The notes under the pieces: model-generated
Seen by the model: only the letters and a program-made list of their open reading frames with translations
The model's database searches: none
Told to the model about the DNA's origin: nothing
Program-made: the position numbers and the translations under genes
In this document: positions 46,691-58,100 of the stretch, in pieces
How the letters are laid out: each line of letters opens with the position of its first letter
Numbering within the stretch: the stretch's first letter is position 1
Assembly: GCA_025093985.1 (NCBI GenBank)
Contig: JACAAK010000008.1
Location: forward strand, 1,612,001-1,676,000
Direction of reading: 5' to 3'
DNA from: Calvatia gigantea
Lineage: Eukaryota > Basidiomycota > Agaricomycetes > Agaricales > Lycoperdaceae
DNA length: 64,000 nucleotides

Positions 46691-49510
46691 GGTCCTGTTG
46701 GACTCCAGAGCAAAGATCTCATCATCACAGGCAGTAGTCCAGTCTTGGGCATCAGGGCACTTCATGGCAGCCTTGTAGGTGCGAGGGTCAGGTCCAGAGA
46801 CACTTCCAGCAAACTCCACATCCTCAAAGGCATACTCTGCAGCATCAGAGTTGTCCTCAGGCTGTACCTCCAAAGCAGGGAGAGGTTTGACCTTCCACCA
46901 CTCACTAGGAGGTTTCCTAGCTCGGCTACTGCGTCTGGGACGGTTAGGAGGGACTGGAGTACAAGGAGGAGCTGGTGGAGTTGAAGGTAGATCAGGAGAA
47001 GGAGTATGGAAGGGAGTGTCATTCTTTGGCAGATGAGTAGAGCTAGCTGGCGGAGTTGTAGGAGCCGTAGAGACATTAGGAGGTGGTGGATCAGGTTCTG
47101 ACTGCGCAGGATAGTGGTTAAGATTACCCCTCTCATCTGGTAAAGGTAGCAAAGGCATAGGCAAAGGAGGTGGTGAGATATGCAATGATGAAGTTGAGGA
47201 TTGTGAAGGGGATGGTGGAGGGTTAGCAAAGGAGGGTATAACATTCGTCCTCACAGTGTGAGTCCCAGGAAAGTACCTCTCATCAAAGTCAGCTCTCTCA
47301 CAGATCCTGGTGGCCTTGGTAGTGGGATTGTAGAACTTCCAGCCCTTGTAGCCAGCAGGATAGCCAATGAAGACACACTTTTCAAAGTGAGGAGCAAGAG
47401 AGTGGTGTTTGTCATGCTGGACATGGACATAGGCAGTACACCCCCACACCCTGAGATGAGAGACGTCAGGTTTGCGACTGTAGAAGGCCTCAAAGGGTGT
47501 AGAGTGAGGGAGAGTAGATGTAGGGAGGCGATTCCAGACATGAACCATAGAAGCAAGACATTCACCCCAGAAAGACAGAGGAAGCCTAGATTCAGAGAGC
47601 ATAGCAGTGATGCGCTCACCCATAGTCCGGTTGGCCTGTTCAGCAAGACTGTTCTGCTGAGGCCGATTGCGTGTAGAGTGGCGCCGTTCAATGCCACAGC
47701 ACCTAGTAAACTCCAAAAAGGCATTAGACATGTACTCTCCACCCTTGTCATCCTGTAGTGCACATATCTTCACCCCCAGTTGGTTCTCAGCCTAGGCCTT
47801 GTAAGTCATAAAGGCATCAAATGCTCCAGACTTGGACTTCAGCAGATAGACAGCTCGAAAGCACGTAGCGTCGTCGATAAAGGTGATCCAGTAGCGGTAG
47901 CCTTGTGCTGTAGCAGCTGGGAGTGGTCCATAAAAGTCAGTGTGTATGAGCTCGAGGGGAGAGCGATTGTGGTTGGGAGAGGGAGGGAATGGATGGGCGT
48001 GCATCTTACCAGCCAAGCAGGGCTCACAGATAGGATCAGGAGAAGCATCAGACTCCAGAGTGAGACCAGTAACCAAGCCTTGAGAGATCATCTTCTTCAC
48101 ATCAGCATAGTTGTGATGGATGAAGCGACGGTGCCAGAGAGAGAGGTCGACAGGGAGAGTGGAGATGTAGAAAGCAGACTCAGAAGCCATGGTGGTGCCG
48201 TCGAGAGAGGCAGAGTTACTTGGACTAATGGATGCAACAAAGAGAGTTTGGCCTCCTCACACAAAGGTCATGGATGAGGAAGAAATGGTGATATTAAAGC
48301 CAGAATGGCGAGTGAGATATAAACATGAGAGGAGGTTGCTGCGCAAATCAGGGACATGTAGGACTCTGGAAAACTCGACTGCTTTCACCCTCTTTCCACC
48401 TACAATTGGCTGAAATACCACAGACCCCACACCAGCTGAATAGACAATAGAATTATCGGCGAGGCGAATGGGAGTACGATAAGGGGAGTATGACTTGAAC
48501 CAGTGGCGATGTGGTGTCATATGAGAAGTGGCCCCCATATCTGCAATCCAGTGGAAGTCAGCATCGAGCTGGAGAGGGGAAGAGGGAGATGTGGACAAAG
48601 AACTTGCATTTCCAGTGAATTCATGAGCCTGTTGGGCGCCATCCAGTGAGGGTGAAGGGAACCCGTCCTGAGGAGTGTCCTGAGCAAGTTTGGCGCGGTT
48701 CTGACGCTTCCTGGATGAGAAATTCAGCTTTTGCTGTTCAGCATCAGCCTGAGCCTTCTTCTGAGCAGCCTCGTAAGTCCAGCAGTTCTTGAGTTCATGG
48801 CCTTGCCTGCTACAGAAGTCACAGGACTTGGACGAGGTGGATGAAATGGGAGGCCGGGAGTAAGCAGAGAAGGCAGTGGAGGAAGGGGAAGAGTCCTGCA
48901 TGTGTCGGCGACGTTGGATGTCCTCAGTGACAAGGGCCTGGTGAACAGCGGCCTTGTCCAGCTTGTCCATGAGGAGGAGAGAGGAGGTGAAGGAGGAGAA
49001 TTCCTCAGAGGGGAGAGACCGAATAAGAGCCATGGAAGCTAGCTCCTCATCCAGCTTGTCCAGAGTGAAGTCCTTTGGCCTGAGGTCCTTGATGGTCTTC
49101 ACTGCATCCTCCACCCTGTTGATGAGAGACTGGAGAGACTCATCCTCAAGCTTCCTGATGGAGAAGAGGTCATCATAGGCATTAAACCTCATCCCAGGAC
49201 GCTTCTGGAGGTGTATGGACTGTAGAGCAGCCCACATCTTCACAGGGTCATCCTGAATGCCATTGAAATGGATTCTCTGGTCAGGTTCCACCATGAGATA
49301 CAGCCAACCAGCTGCCCTGTCAGAGTTGGACAACCAGGAGTCATAAGCAGCTTGCTGAGGGGCAGTGGGTGGACTGGGGAGAGAGGGAGGAGATTGTTGA
49401 CCAGAGACTAGCCTCCAGAGACCTGAAGCCCTCAGCCAGGCCTCCATTTCACCAGCCCATGTAGAATAGTTGGTGGAGGAGAGTTTGGGGAAAGAGGGTG
49501 AGGCAGACAT
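46691..49510 (-). pseudogene. copia-4 Gag-Pol, 3' end missing (LTR-E family)
   Basis: A minus-strand copia with start ATG at 49508-49510. One frame throughout with two stops: near 48257 and at 47790-47792 (TAG for TGG). Order: Gag (WAGEMEAWLRASGLWRLVSG), CCHC knuckle CDFCSRQGHELKNC, protease-like WIADMGATSHMTPH, integrase zinc motif CEPCLAGKMHAHP, integrase core, Pro-rich linker, start of RT. The protease active site reads DMG rather than the DTG of copia-3, a change at a key residue. RT and RNase H are cut off by the LINE-6 tail. Its leader continues at 62161 beyond LINE-7, and its 5' LTR is 62334-62650. Confidence 0.88.
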
Positions 49511-49538
49511 GATGGAGGTTTAGGATGGTGGTGGCACC

Positions 49539-49898
49539 GGGGTCCCCTGGTGTCAGCGCTGCTGGTACTGGGGCCACCCCACTGCTATCTGTCGATCCCG
49601 GTCGAACAGGTGCCCTATCTGCGCTGGGCCTCACACCTCTGAGAACCATCGCACTGTCGCCGGTTGTTGTCATCCGAAGGATCTCAACAAGGCTACCCCT
49701 GAGGGACAACCGTGTCCCCACAAATTCAAGTGTCTCAACTGTGGTGGTGAACACCGCGCCAACTCCCATTCGTGCCAGCTTTGGTGCCACCAGTATGAGG
49801 CCGAGTGGATCAAAGAGCACTACAGAAAGGTGAGTGAACGCCGTCTCTCAAGGATGGCATCACGATCTGCTGATAACACTTCAGCATCCGCGCAATGA
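49539..49898 (+). pseudogene. LINE-7 ORF1 C-terminal fragment, zinc knuckles
   Basis: The frame from 49539 to TGA 49896-49898 encodes three cysteine/histidine knuckles in a row: CQRCWYWGHPTAIC (CX2CX4HX4C), CPICAGPHTSENH (CX2CX3HX4H) and CLNCGGEHRANSHSC. Such triplets are typical of the gag-like ORF1 RNA-binding protein of APE-type LINEs. The N-terminal part is missing through 5' truncation. The stop overlaps the ORF2 start as ATGA. A longer open frame in another phase (49525-49833) has no domain and is a shadow. Confidence 0.8.
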
Positions 49899-51969
49899 AC
49901 CCCGAGCCTGACGAGTTGAGGCGTTTCATGAAGGGTAGATTACGTATATTGTCGTTTAACGTAGCAAAGAATTACACGTTATTGGACACACTGCTAGAGT
50001 CTGAGAAAGATAACTTCGACATCATTTTCATCCAGGAACCGCCCTGGCGAACGATTAGATCCACCCCCTCGACACTCGACGCCGAGGGTGAGCCTGTCAT
50101 CGGAGCACCTAAGCACCCTGAGTGGTTGTATATGGTGAGGCTGGCCTCCACTACGGAGGAGCGAGATCGACTGCGTATTATGGCCTTTGTCCACACACGG
50201 ATCAAGAGACTGAGGCCCTCGCTTAGGCAGGACCTTGTTGATCACCGGGATGCAATGGTTCTCACCATCTTCAATCACAGCCGCGAATGCCATCTCATGA
50301 ATGTCTATTCTGATGATGAGCACACTGCAATCAAGCTTCTCTATGAGAAGTGCGATTCTCTACCCTAGATGCACTACATGGGGGGCGATTTCAATTGCCA
50401 TTCGCGTGAGTGGGACGATGGCATCCCGCATCACCACCGACCCGCCCAGCAGCTTCTGGAAGCTGCCGACGACCTCGGCCTTGGGATCTGGTTGCCAGAT
50501 TCCAGGGCTTCTACTCATGTACCTCGGGATCCGACCAAGTGCCAATCGGTGATTGATCTGATCTTTATCTCTGATCTCAGGTGGCGCATCGCACGTCCCC
50601 AGATCAGATCGGATCTGACAGGCCCATCGGACCACCATCCGCTATCTGTCACGATCCCTATCCGCCCTGAAGACATCACTAATGTCAGAAGGGCATTTCC
50701 CAAGAACTCGGCAGCGACTGCGGAATTACAGTTCCTGGACGAGATCAGAGAAGGGGTGTATGGTCTTCGGGATCATCCCCTTACCTCAGCGCGGGATGTT
50801 AATGTCCTGGCATTGGCTATTGGGTCGGTGTTCTCTGCAGCGTGGCATCGCCACACTGTGGAGGTGCACATATCCGCAAAGTCTCAACCCTGGTGGGATG
50901 AGGATTGCAGGGTCGCCCTTCAGGCCCACAGGGATTCTTCGGACCCTGCGGACTGGAAGGCATTCTGACGCGTTGTGGCGTCTAAGAAGCGCAAGTTCTT
51001 TGATGAGAAGATTGAGGAAATTGCTGAAACCAACAAGCGCCCTTGGGACCTTATGGAATGGGTCAAGGCGCGCAAGTTGCCTGCGTGCGAGGCTATCTCC
51101 TATCAGGGGGAGCCTTGTCACACTATAGACTCCCTCTGGGAGGCCCTTCACAGTACCTACAACTCCACCTCCGGGCGGGAGTGTGATACCCCCATTATTG
51201 ATCTGCTCCCTACGCTACCGCAGCGGGAATGGGTGGACTTCTCAGCCAAGGAACTGGTGGACGCTCTGTCTGCCTGCTCTAAGGTTTCAGCGCCGGGCCC
51301 CGACCACGTTACGTGGAGGATGCTCAAACAGATCGTGCTTGGGGATGCCCTGCCGGTCTTCGTACGTCTAGCTAGCACCTGTATTCGTCTAGGTTGCTGG
51401 CCGGAGTATTTTAAAGAATCTATGTCAGTTATTATTCCTAAGCCGGGTAAGCCTGCATACTCTACACCCAAGGCCTTTAGGCCCATAGTTCTTCTCAACA
51501 CGCTGGGTAAGCTGTTTGAGAAAATGATCACGACTAGGCTCCAGTTTGACTCTGTCAAATTTGGGGTCTTTCACCCTAATCAGCTCGGAGGTGTGATCCA
51601 ACGGTCCACTGAGGATGCTGGCCTAATGCTGACCCACATCGTAAGAGCAGGGTGGGCTAAGGGCCTCAGGACTAGCGTTGTGGCTTTTGACATAGCGCAG
51701 TTCTTTCCATCATTGCACCATGATATGCTGGTGGCAATACTACGCAAGCAAGGATTCGCCCCTGAGTTGGTCGAGTTCTTTGCGCACTATTTGGTAGGAC
51801 GGAAGACCCAGTATTGCTGGGACTCTTTCAAGTCCGAGCCATTTCCATTGGATGTGGGGGTGGGGCAGGGATCTGCCCTCTCTCCCGTCCTGTCGGCCTT
51901 ATACATAGCTCCGCTAATGTGGCTTTTCGACAGGGAGGCGTCACGTCTTGGGACGACTCTTCTGTCATA

Positions 51970-52181
51970 CAGTAAGGGACAAAACCGTTCCAATGTTTTG
52001 AACTTCTCAGAAGATCAGCTCATATCTCAAGGACTACTGTGGCTGTGCACTTCCTAATTTAATTGTAGATAGTCCAGTATCTTATCTAATCATATGCAAA
52101 GTATGATTATGTAATCCTTTGTTTTAGGGGAGTTATTAATTAATTAATATTTTAAGTGCATTGGAACAGTTTTGTCCCTCT
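51970..52181. repeat. Tc1 left terminal inverted repeat
   Basis: 212 bases matching the reverse complement of 53363-53574 with only a few differences. Its inner edge carries an inverted copy of its own outer end (GGGACAAAACCGTTCCAATG outside, CATTGGAACAGTTTTGTCCC inside), so each arm has two candidate transposase sites facing each other. Confidence 0.9.
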
Positions 52182-52207
52182 TGAAATTTATATACAAAAT
52201 GGGTATT

Positions 52208-53281
52208 CTAGTACCTGGTATAAGCTCCCTTGGCCTGTAAAACTGCCTGGACCCTCCTAGGCATACTCTCTATCAGATTCTGACACACTTCTGGTTCTAT
52301 GTCATCCCACTCCTTTTGTATCCTCTCCCATAGGGTATTCATGCTATCAGGAGGAGTATCATACTCTCCCAGCTTATTCTTGAGGTGAGTCCAGAGATGT
52401 TCAATGGGATTAAGGTCTGGAGACTGTGGGGGCCATACCATAACCTCCAATTCAGACTCATCTAGCCAGTTTGTAGCCTTTTTGCTCTTGTGTTTGGGGT
52501 CATTGTCCTGTTGGAAGACCATATCCTCCTCATTCTTCCCATACCACCTGATGCTCCTCTTTAGTTCATCCCCCAAAATTTGAACATAAAGGTCAGCATC
52601 CATCTTCCCTTCAATTTTAGTGGCAAACCCCACTCCATCCCACAGCATACAACCCCAGATCATCACATTTCCTCCACCAAACTTGACTGTTCCCTCAACC
52701 AATCTATCATTCAGCCCCTCTCCTGCCTTTTTCCATACCCAAACCCTTCCATCTGATCCAAACCGATTGATTTTGGACTCATCTGTCCAAATAACCCTCT
52801 TCCAGTCCTCCAGGGTCCAGTTAACATGTGCTTCTGCCCACTCCAACCTTTTCCTCCTATGGACAGCAGTAAGTTTAGGTCGTTTCCGCTTGACTACAGC
52901 CTTCATTCCAGCTCCTCTGAGTGCCCTGCGCACTGTTTTGGTGGATACAGGCTGGGCAATAACATTTTGAAGTGATTTGGTGACTTGGGAGGCATTGTCA
53001 GCCTTGCGAGAGGTGATGAGGCGAACAGAATAGTGGATATCAGAGGGAGAAAGTTTAGATGGGCGGCCACCAACAGATTTGGAAAGTGTTGATCTATGTT
53101 TGGAGCGAATCCTAGAAATAGTACTGACTCCCAGACCAGTAATAGAAGCAATATGATGAGCAGATTTCCCTTGGTCCAGGTAAGAGAGGACTCTATTGGT
53201 CTGAGTAGAGGAAAGAGAGCACATATAGTTGTAAAGGTATAGTGGGGGAGTTAATTTGCACCTGAGAATAAGCACATCCAT
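52208..53281 (-). CDS. Tc1/mariner DD34E transposase
   Basis: 357 residues, uninterrupted. It cuts and pastes the element by binding the inverted repeats. The N-terminus (about 25-125) has two helix-turn-helix units (LDQGKSAHHIASITGLGVSTISRI, shown here in part by its IASITGLGVSTISRI core, and the VSTKTVRRALRGAGM unit) joined by a GRPSK AT-hook-like linker at 72-76. The catalytic domain has WTDESK (D167), QQDNDPKH (D259) and SPDLNPIEHLW (E294), with exactly 34 residues between the second D and E. A second Met at residue 20 is an alternative start nearer the usual family N-terminus. Length and motifs are normal, so activity is plausible. Confidence 0.95.
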   Translation of the reverse strand: MDVLILRCKLTPPLYLYNYMCSLSSTQTNRVLSYLDQGKSAHHIASITGLGVSTISRIRSKHRSTLSKSVGGRPSKLSPSDIHYSVRLITSRKADNASQVTKSLQNVIAQPVSTKTVRRALRGAGMKAVVKRKRPKLTAVHRRKRLEWAEAHVNWTLEDWKRVIWTDESKINRFGSDGRVWVWKKAGEGLNDRLVEGTVKFGGGNVMIWGCMLWDGVGFATKIEGKMDADLYVQILGDELKRSIRWYGKNEEDMVFQQDNDPKHKSKKATNWLDESELEVMVWPPQSPDLNPIEHLWTHLKNKLGEYDTPPDSMNTLWERIQKEWDDIEPEVCQNLIESMPRRVQAVLQAKGAYTRY

Positions 53282-53362
53282 TTATACATCACCCTACATG
53301 GTCACATGATTTTATTTGTATTTATTTGATTGCAATAAACGAAGTCATGTGCTCAGAATTTG

Positions 53363-53574
53363 AGAGGGACAAAACTGTTCCAATGTACTTAAAATATTAA
53401 TTAATTAATAACTCCCCCAAAACAAAGGATTACATAATCATACTTTGCATATGATTAGATAAGATACTGGACTATCTACAATTAAATTAGGAAGTGCACA
53501 GCCACAGTAGTCCTTGAGTTATGAGCTGATCTTCTGAAAAGTTCAAAACATTGGAACGGTTTTGTCCCTTACTG
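53363..53574. repeat. Tc1 right terminal inverted repeat
   Basis: Inverted partner of 51970-52181, ending TGTCCCTTACTG before the TA target site. The near identity of the two arms suggests a young insertion. Confidence 0.9.
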
Positions 53575-53793
53575 TACGTCGATGATGGTACCATCATTGC
53601 CCAGTCGAAAGACTGGGGATCTAACCTTGTGGCTCTTAAGGAGGCATATGGTATTATATTCAGGCTCTTTGAGTGCTTCGCCTTGGTACTTGAACACGAC
53701 AAGTCCGAGGTTTTTCACTTCTCCCATAAGCACGGAGATGATAATCCACCGATTGACCTGGGCTTTGCCCCATTCACTGGTGATACACTGCTT

Positions 53794-54023
53794 GGAAAAT
53801 GATAGTCAAGAGCTACTGGGACAACTCAACCATCACCGAGTTCCCCTTCAACGGAGTCCCAGTCCCTATCCGTCAAGATGGCCGCAGCCACTTGCCCATC
53901 TTCTTCGCATGCTCCAATGAAGGAAAGTACCTTATCAGAGCCACCAAGAAAGCCCTCGCCGCCGCCGTAGTCAATGGAGAGTTTGACGAACTTCCTGAGG
54001 CATGAAGTCTAATCGGGGGGTAT
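53794..54023 (+). pseudogene. Gypsy-A copy A-5: last 70 codons of the polyprotein and polypurine tract
   Basis: A plus-strand fragment reading ...IVKSYWDNSTITEFPFNG and HLPIFFACSNEGKYLI, with stop TGA at 54003-54005, then the polypurine tract ATCGGGGGGTAT directly before LTR-A. It is the same C-terminal block seen decayed at 11197-11480 and 14000-14365, but here CpG-rich and without stops. It begins abruptly at the LINE-7 breakpoint. Confidence 0.85.
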
Positions 54024-54330
54024 TGTTATGAGTTTCCACTGATCATAACGAGTTCCGTGTTATTCTACATTCCTAACTATCTGCGTACCTATTTCAGTTA
54101 TTCTAGTTCAGTGTTCTCCGAGGATATGACTCATACCAACTACCACGCCTTGACCGGACGTTTCATGTAGTTACTCCATCCGTTCAACCGGATAGCTCTA
54201 AACATATTTAAGCATACATACACCCTGTTGTATTCGGTACGCTTAACCACCTTTGTTCTCTTTCCCTTACTCGCCCTCAAGACTTAGCCAGAGCTGCAAC
54301 CTGAGGTCTAAACCGACTAAGGTCGTAACA
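54024..54330 (+). repeat. LTR-A, undecayed 3' LTR of copy A-5
   Basis: 307 bp starting TGTTATGAG and ending GTCGTAACA. Compared with LTR-A copies at 10846 and 13692 it keeps CpG sites such as TTCGGTACGC, where the older copies have TG or CA. It is the best reference for the family in this window. Confidence 0.87.
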
Positions 54331-54720
54331 CCTGGCACTGCATGGTATTCAGGCTCTTAAAGGCTGCCTTACAGCGAGAGCCCTTGAAAAACCAGAGTTT
54401 GAAGCCATAGGTTGCAATAGGCACAACACATGACTGATAGAGAAGGTGCTTTTGCATTGGCCTCAAGCCCCTCATAGAATTACCAAGCATCTTCATGGCC
54501 TTAACCGTGGAGAGTGCTTTGGTGGAGTAGTATTGAATGTGCTCTTTGAAAGTCAAGCCACAGTCGAAATAGAAGCCTAAATACCTCCAATAGGTCTTGG
54601 GCCACAGAGGCATATCACCTGTGAATAGGGAGGTCAATGGGTAGGTTATCATCCCTGTACTTATAGGAGAAATGAAAGATCTCAGACTTATCATGTTCAA
54701 GTACCAAGGTGAAGTGCTTA
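54331..54720 (-). pseudogene. LINE-8, internal ORF2 fragment
   Basis: A minus-strand piece covering the end of RT and the post-RT segment (GFYFDCGLTFKEHIQYYSTKAL, FKGSRCKAAFKSLNTMQC). It has neither 5' nor 3' end of the element. The right edge is near AAGTGCTTA at 54720 and the left edge is LTR-A. It is moderately CpG-depleted, so older than its neighbours. Confidence 0.82.
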
Positions 54721-54791
54721 CATCCTTCCTTTTCCAGCAACCACTACCATCAACGGGGCAGTTACTGTAGTCTAGTCATATCACATACACC
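54721..54791. other. 71-bp unassigned filler
   Basis: Sequence between the LINE-8 fragment and the copia-3 LTR without a second copy in the window. It may be part of another repeat carried along in the rearrangement. No feature is recognised. Confidence 0.45.
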
Positions 54792-55084
54792 AGTAAAGAG
54801 GTGCGTGTGGGGGACGTTGAGACGGTCCTAACAGTGGTGGAACGAAGTCTATTGGATTAATATTAAAGGAGGAAATCCACAATTACTGTGGACAACTGTA
54901 AGAGACTAGATAATGAAGTTACAATACTTTGCTCACCTGTGGACAACTGTAAGAGACTAAAGGCTCTCAAAGCGTCCACAGGAAGCTACAAGTCCACCTG
55001 TGTCATGTGACTCATCACCTGACTAAAACTCCGTCAGTGATAAGTCCCAATCTATCTATAGGACTGATGAGACCACATCTAACA
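54792..55084 (-). repeat. copia-3 3' LTR (LTR-D)
   Basis: It ends CCACATCTAACA at 55084. Its outer end reads AGTAAAGAGG instead of TGTAAAGAGG, a change of a terminal base exactly at the junction with filler. It includes the motif TGACTCA (reverse TGAGTCA, a Gcn4/AP-1 type site) at 55008-55014 and paired CTGTAAGAGACT repeats. Confidence 0.9.
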
Positions 55085-55096
55085 CACCCCCCTGAT
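55085..55096 (-). promoter_or_regulatory. copia-3 polypurine tract
   Basis: On the minus strand ATCAGGGGGGTG directly precedes the 3' LTR, the expected plus-strand primer. The equivalent site in copia-1 lies just before 32060. Confidence 0.75.
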
Positions 55097-55123
55097 CTAA
55101 GCAGTCCATGGAGAAGGGAGTTA

Positions 55124-58100
55124 TCACAGAGTGAGTCCAAGCAAGGGAACAGCAAAGTTCACAGTCTTGGGGTATACAGCCTTTGTGAGGATATCAGCAA
55201 GTTGTTGGTCAGTGGACACATACACTGGATTGATCACTTCATCAGCAACAGCATCTCGAAGCCAGAAGAACCTCAAGTCCAGGTGCTTCATCCGTCCATG
55301 GTGCTCTGGGTTCTTCGCTACACAAATTCCTGACTTGTTGTCAATGTAGAGTGTCGAGGAAAGGGAAGGGGGATAGCCAAACTCTGTCAGGATGTTCCTC
55401 ATCCACATGATCTCCTTGCCACCCTCAACTGCAGCAACATACTCAGCCTCGGTAGAGGACAGAGTCACAAAAGGCTGGCGCTTTGAGCACCATCCTACAG
55501 CCCCACCACTCACTAGAGTCACATAACCGCCTGTAGCACGTCCTGTGGCCTTGCAGGAGCCATGGGAAGCATCAGAGAAGGTCTGGAATAGCTCTGGGTT
55601 GTCATTACCCTTGTAGACAAGCTTGTACTCAACAGTTCCCTTCAGATAGCGAAATAAGTGCTTTACAGCAGCCCAGTGCCTCGGAGATGGGTTGTGATTG
55701 AACCTCCCAAGGTAGGACACAGAGTAAGCAATATCTGGACAAGTCATGGTGGCAAGATACTGCAGGGAACCCACAGCAGAGAGATAGGGAATGGACTTCA
55801 TGGCTTCTTGCTCCTCAGGGGTAGGCTGGTCATCAGAGAGCTCAAGTCCTGGTGGTAGAGGGGTCTTCACAGCGTTACAATCGTCCATTTTGAAGCGCTC
55901 TAGCAGTTCCCTGACATACTGAGCCTGGGAGAGCGAAATGGAGCGATTTAGAGCGTCCTGCTTCACCTGTACAGCCAGTAACCAGCTTGTAGCACCGAGA
56001 TCTCGCAGTTTGAAGTGTTTAGACAGTTCCTGGACAGCTGAGTCCATGGCAGAGTCATCCCTCGACACCAGAGTGATATCATCAATGAAGACTGGGACAA
56101 TCACCTTGACTGATCCCTTGGAATAGATGTAGAGGGAGTTGTCAGATCTGAGTCTCGAGTAGCCCATGGAGGTCATGACACTGTGTAGCTTCTTATTCCA
56201 CTGCCTAGCTGCCTGTTTAAGGCCATAGAGCGATTTGGTGAGCTTACAGACATGGTTTGGGCCACCTTGGTGATATCCCTCAGGCTGGGCCATGTAGATC
56301 TCCTCATCAAGGTCCCCATAGGTGAAGGCAGAGGAGATGTCAATGGAGCGCATTTTGAAGCCCTCTCTTGCAGCCAAGGCTATAATAAGTCTGAGGGATG
56401 CAGGACGAAATGTAGGGGCAAAAACCTCAGTGTAATCATAGCCAGGGCGCTGAGAATAGCCCTTAGCAACTAAGCGGGCTTTGTGGCGCTCTACAGAGCC
56501 ATCAGGATTGCGCTTGACCTTGAAAACCCATCCAGAGTTGACCAGCTTCTTTCCAGGAGGTAGCTCAACTAGTTCCCAGGTGTTGTTGGACTCCAGGGCA
56601 AAGATTTCGTCGTCACAAGCTCTAGACCAGTCCTGGGCATCAGGGGACCTCATAGCAACCTTATAGGTGCAAGGATCAGGCCCAGAAATAGTGCCAGCAA
56701 ACTCCACCTCTTTATATCCACTGTCAGCCCAATAGACAGCTTCCTGATCATCAAAATCGTCCTCCTCGGGCTCAGGAGACAGCTTGATCCTCCACCACTC
56801 TCCTGGCGGTTTCCTGGAGCGATTTGAGCGCCTAGGAAGGTGTGGAGGCTCAATTACTGGGGGAACACTGGGAGGAGTGCTGGGGAGCTGTACAGGAGCT
56901 GTAGGAGGTGTCACAGGAGGCTCTGAGGGTTCAGGACTGTGGACTTGTGGGGGCTGAAGCTGAGATAGTGATGAGATGATGCTATCTTTGCAGGAACCTT
57001 CTTGAAGAGGAAGTGGATGGACTGATGGTGCTCTGGGAGCCTCAGGAGCATCCGGAGCGGGCTGGGGTGACTCAGGCTGGTAGTCTACATCACCCCCCTC
57101 ATCTTCAAGAAGTGGGAGCATCTGGGAAGGTCCAGGAGACGAGATAGACGAGGTAGAAGGTGGTGAGACTTCAGGGGAGGATGGAGGGCCAGCAAATGAT
57201 GGTATGGTGTTCATTTTTGCTCTAGATAGTCCAGGGAAGTATCTCTCGTCAAAATCTGCACGCTCTGAGATCCTGGTTTGCCTAGTAGTAGGGTTATAGA
57301 ACTTCCAACCTTTGTAGCCAGTGGGATATCCAATAAAAACGCATTTTTCGAAGTGAGGCTGCAAAGAATTCCGCTTATCTCGCTGTATATGCATATAGGC
57401 AGTACACCCCCACACTCTGAGGTGCGAAACATCGGGTTTTTGCTTGTAGAAGGCCTCAAAAGGTGTGGTTTTTGGTAGAGCGGAGGTAGGGAGCCTATTC
57501 CACACATGGACCATGGCAGCTATGCATTCACCCCAAAAACTCGCTGGCAAACTGGACTCCGAGAGCATGGCAGTGATTCTCTCACCCATAGTCCTATTAG
57601 CCCTCTCAGCAAGACCATTCTGCTGGGGCCTATTTCGCACAGAATGCCTCCTCTCGATGCCACACAGCCTTGTGAACTCCAGGAAGGCATTAGACATGTA
57701 TTCACCACCTTTATCATCCTGTAGAGCGCAGATTTTGACTCCCAGTTGGTTCTCAGCCCAATATTTATAGGTTTTGAATGCTTCAAAGGCTTCTGACTTG
57801 GATTTAAGCAGATACACCGCCCGGAATCGCGTAGAATCGTCTATAAAGGTGATCCAGTACTTGTAGCCTTGGTGGGTAGCTGCTGGAAGTGGTCCATGCA
57901 AGTCTGAGTGCACTAGAGCCAGTGGGGAGCGATTATGGCTGGTGGAGGAGGGGAATGGATGGGAATGCATCTTTCCTGCAAGACAGGGCTCACAGATGGG
58001 GTCAGGGGACGCCTCAGACTCCAGTTTAAGGCCTGTAACAAGCTCCTGACTGATCATTCTCTTCACATCTGCATAATTGTGGTGCACAAAGCGTCTATGC

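Larger units (their letters stand above)
51970..53574 (-). mobile_element. Tc1/mariner DNA transposon, apparently intact
   Basis: A 1605-bp element flanked by TA dinucleotides (51968-51969 and 53575-53576) and inserted in the RT gene of LINE-7. The ends CAGTAAGGGACAAAACCG are inverted. Terminal inverted repeats are about 212 bp each. The single gene for a DD34E transposase fills the middle. Excision would restore LINE-7 apart from one TA. No damage to ends or gene is visible. Confidence 0.95.

Noticed and set aside
49525..49833. 102-codon frame as LINE ORF1
   Set aside because: The neighbouring phase encodes three zinc knuckles and overlaps ORF2 as ATGA; this phase has no motif.
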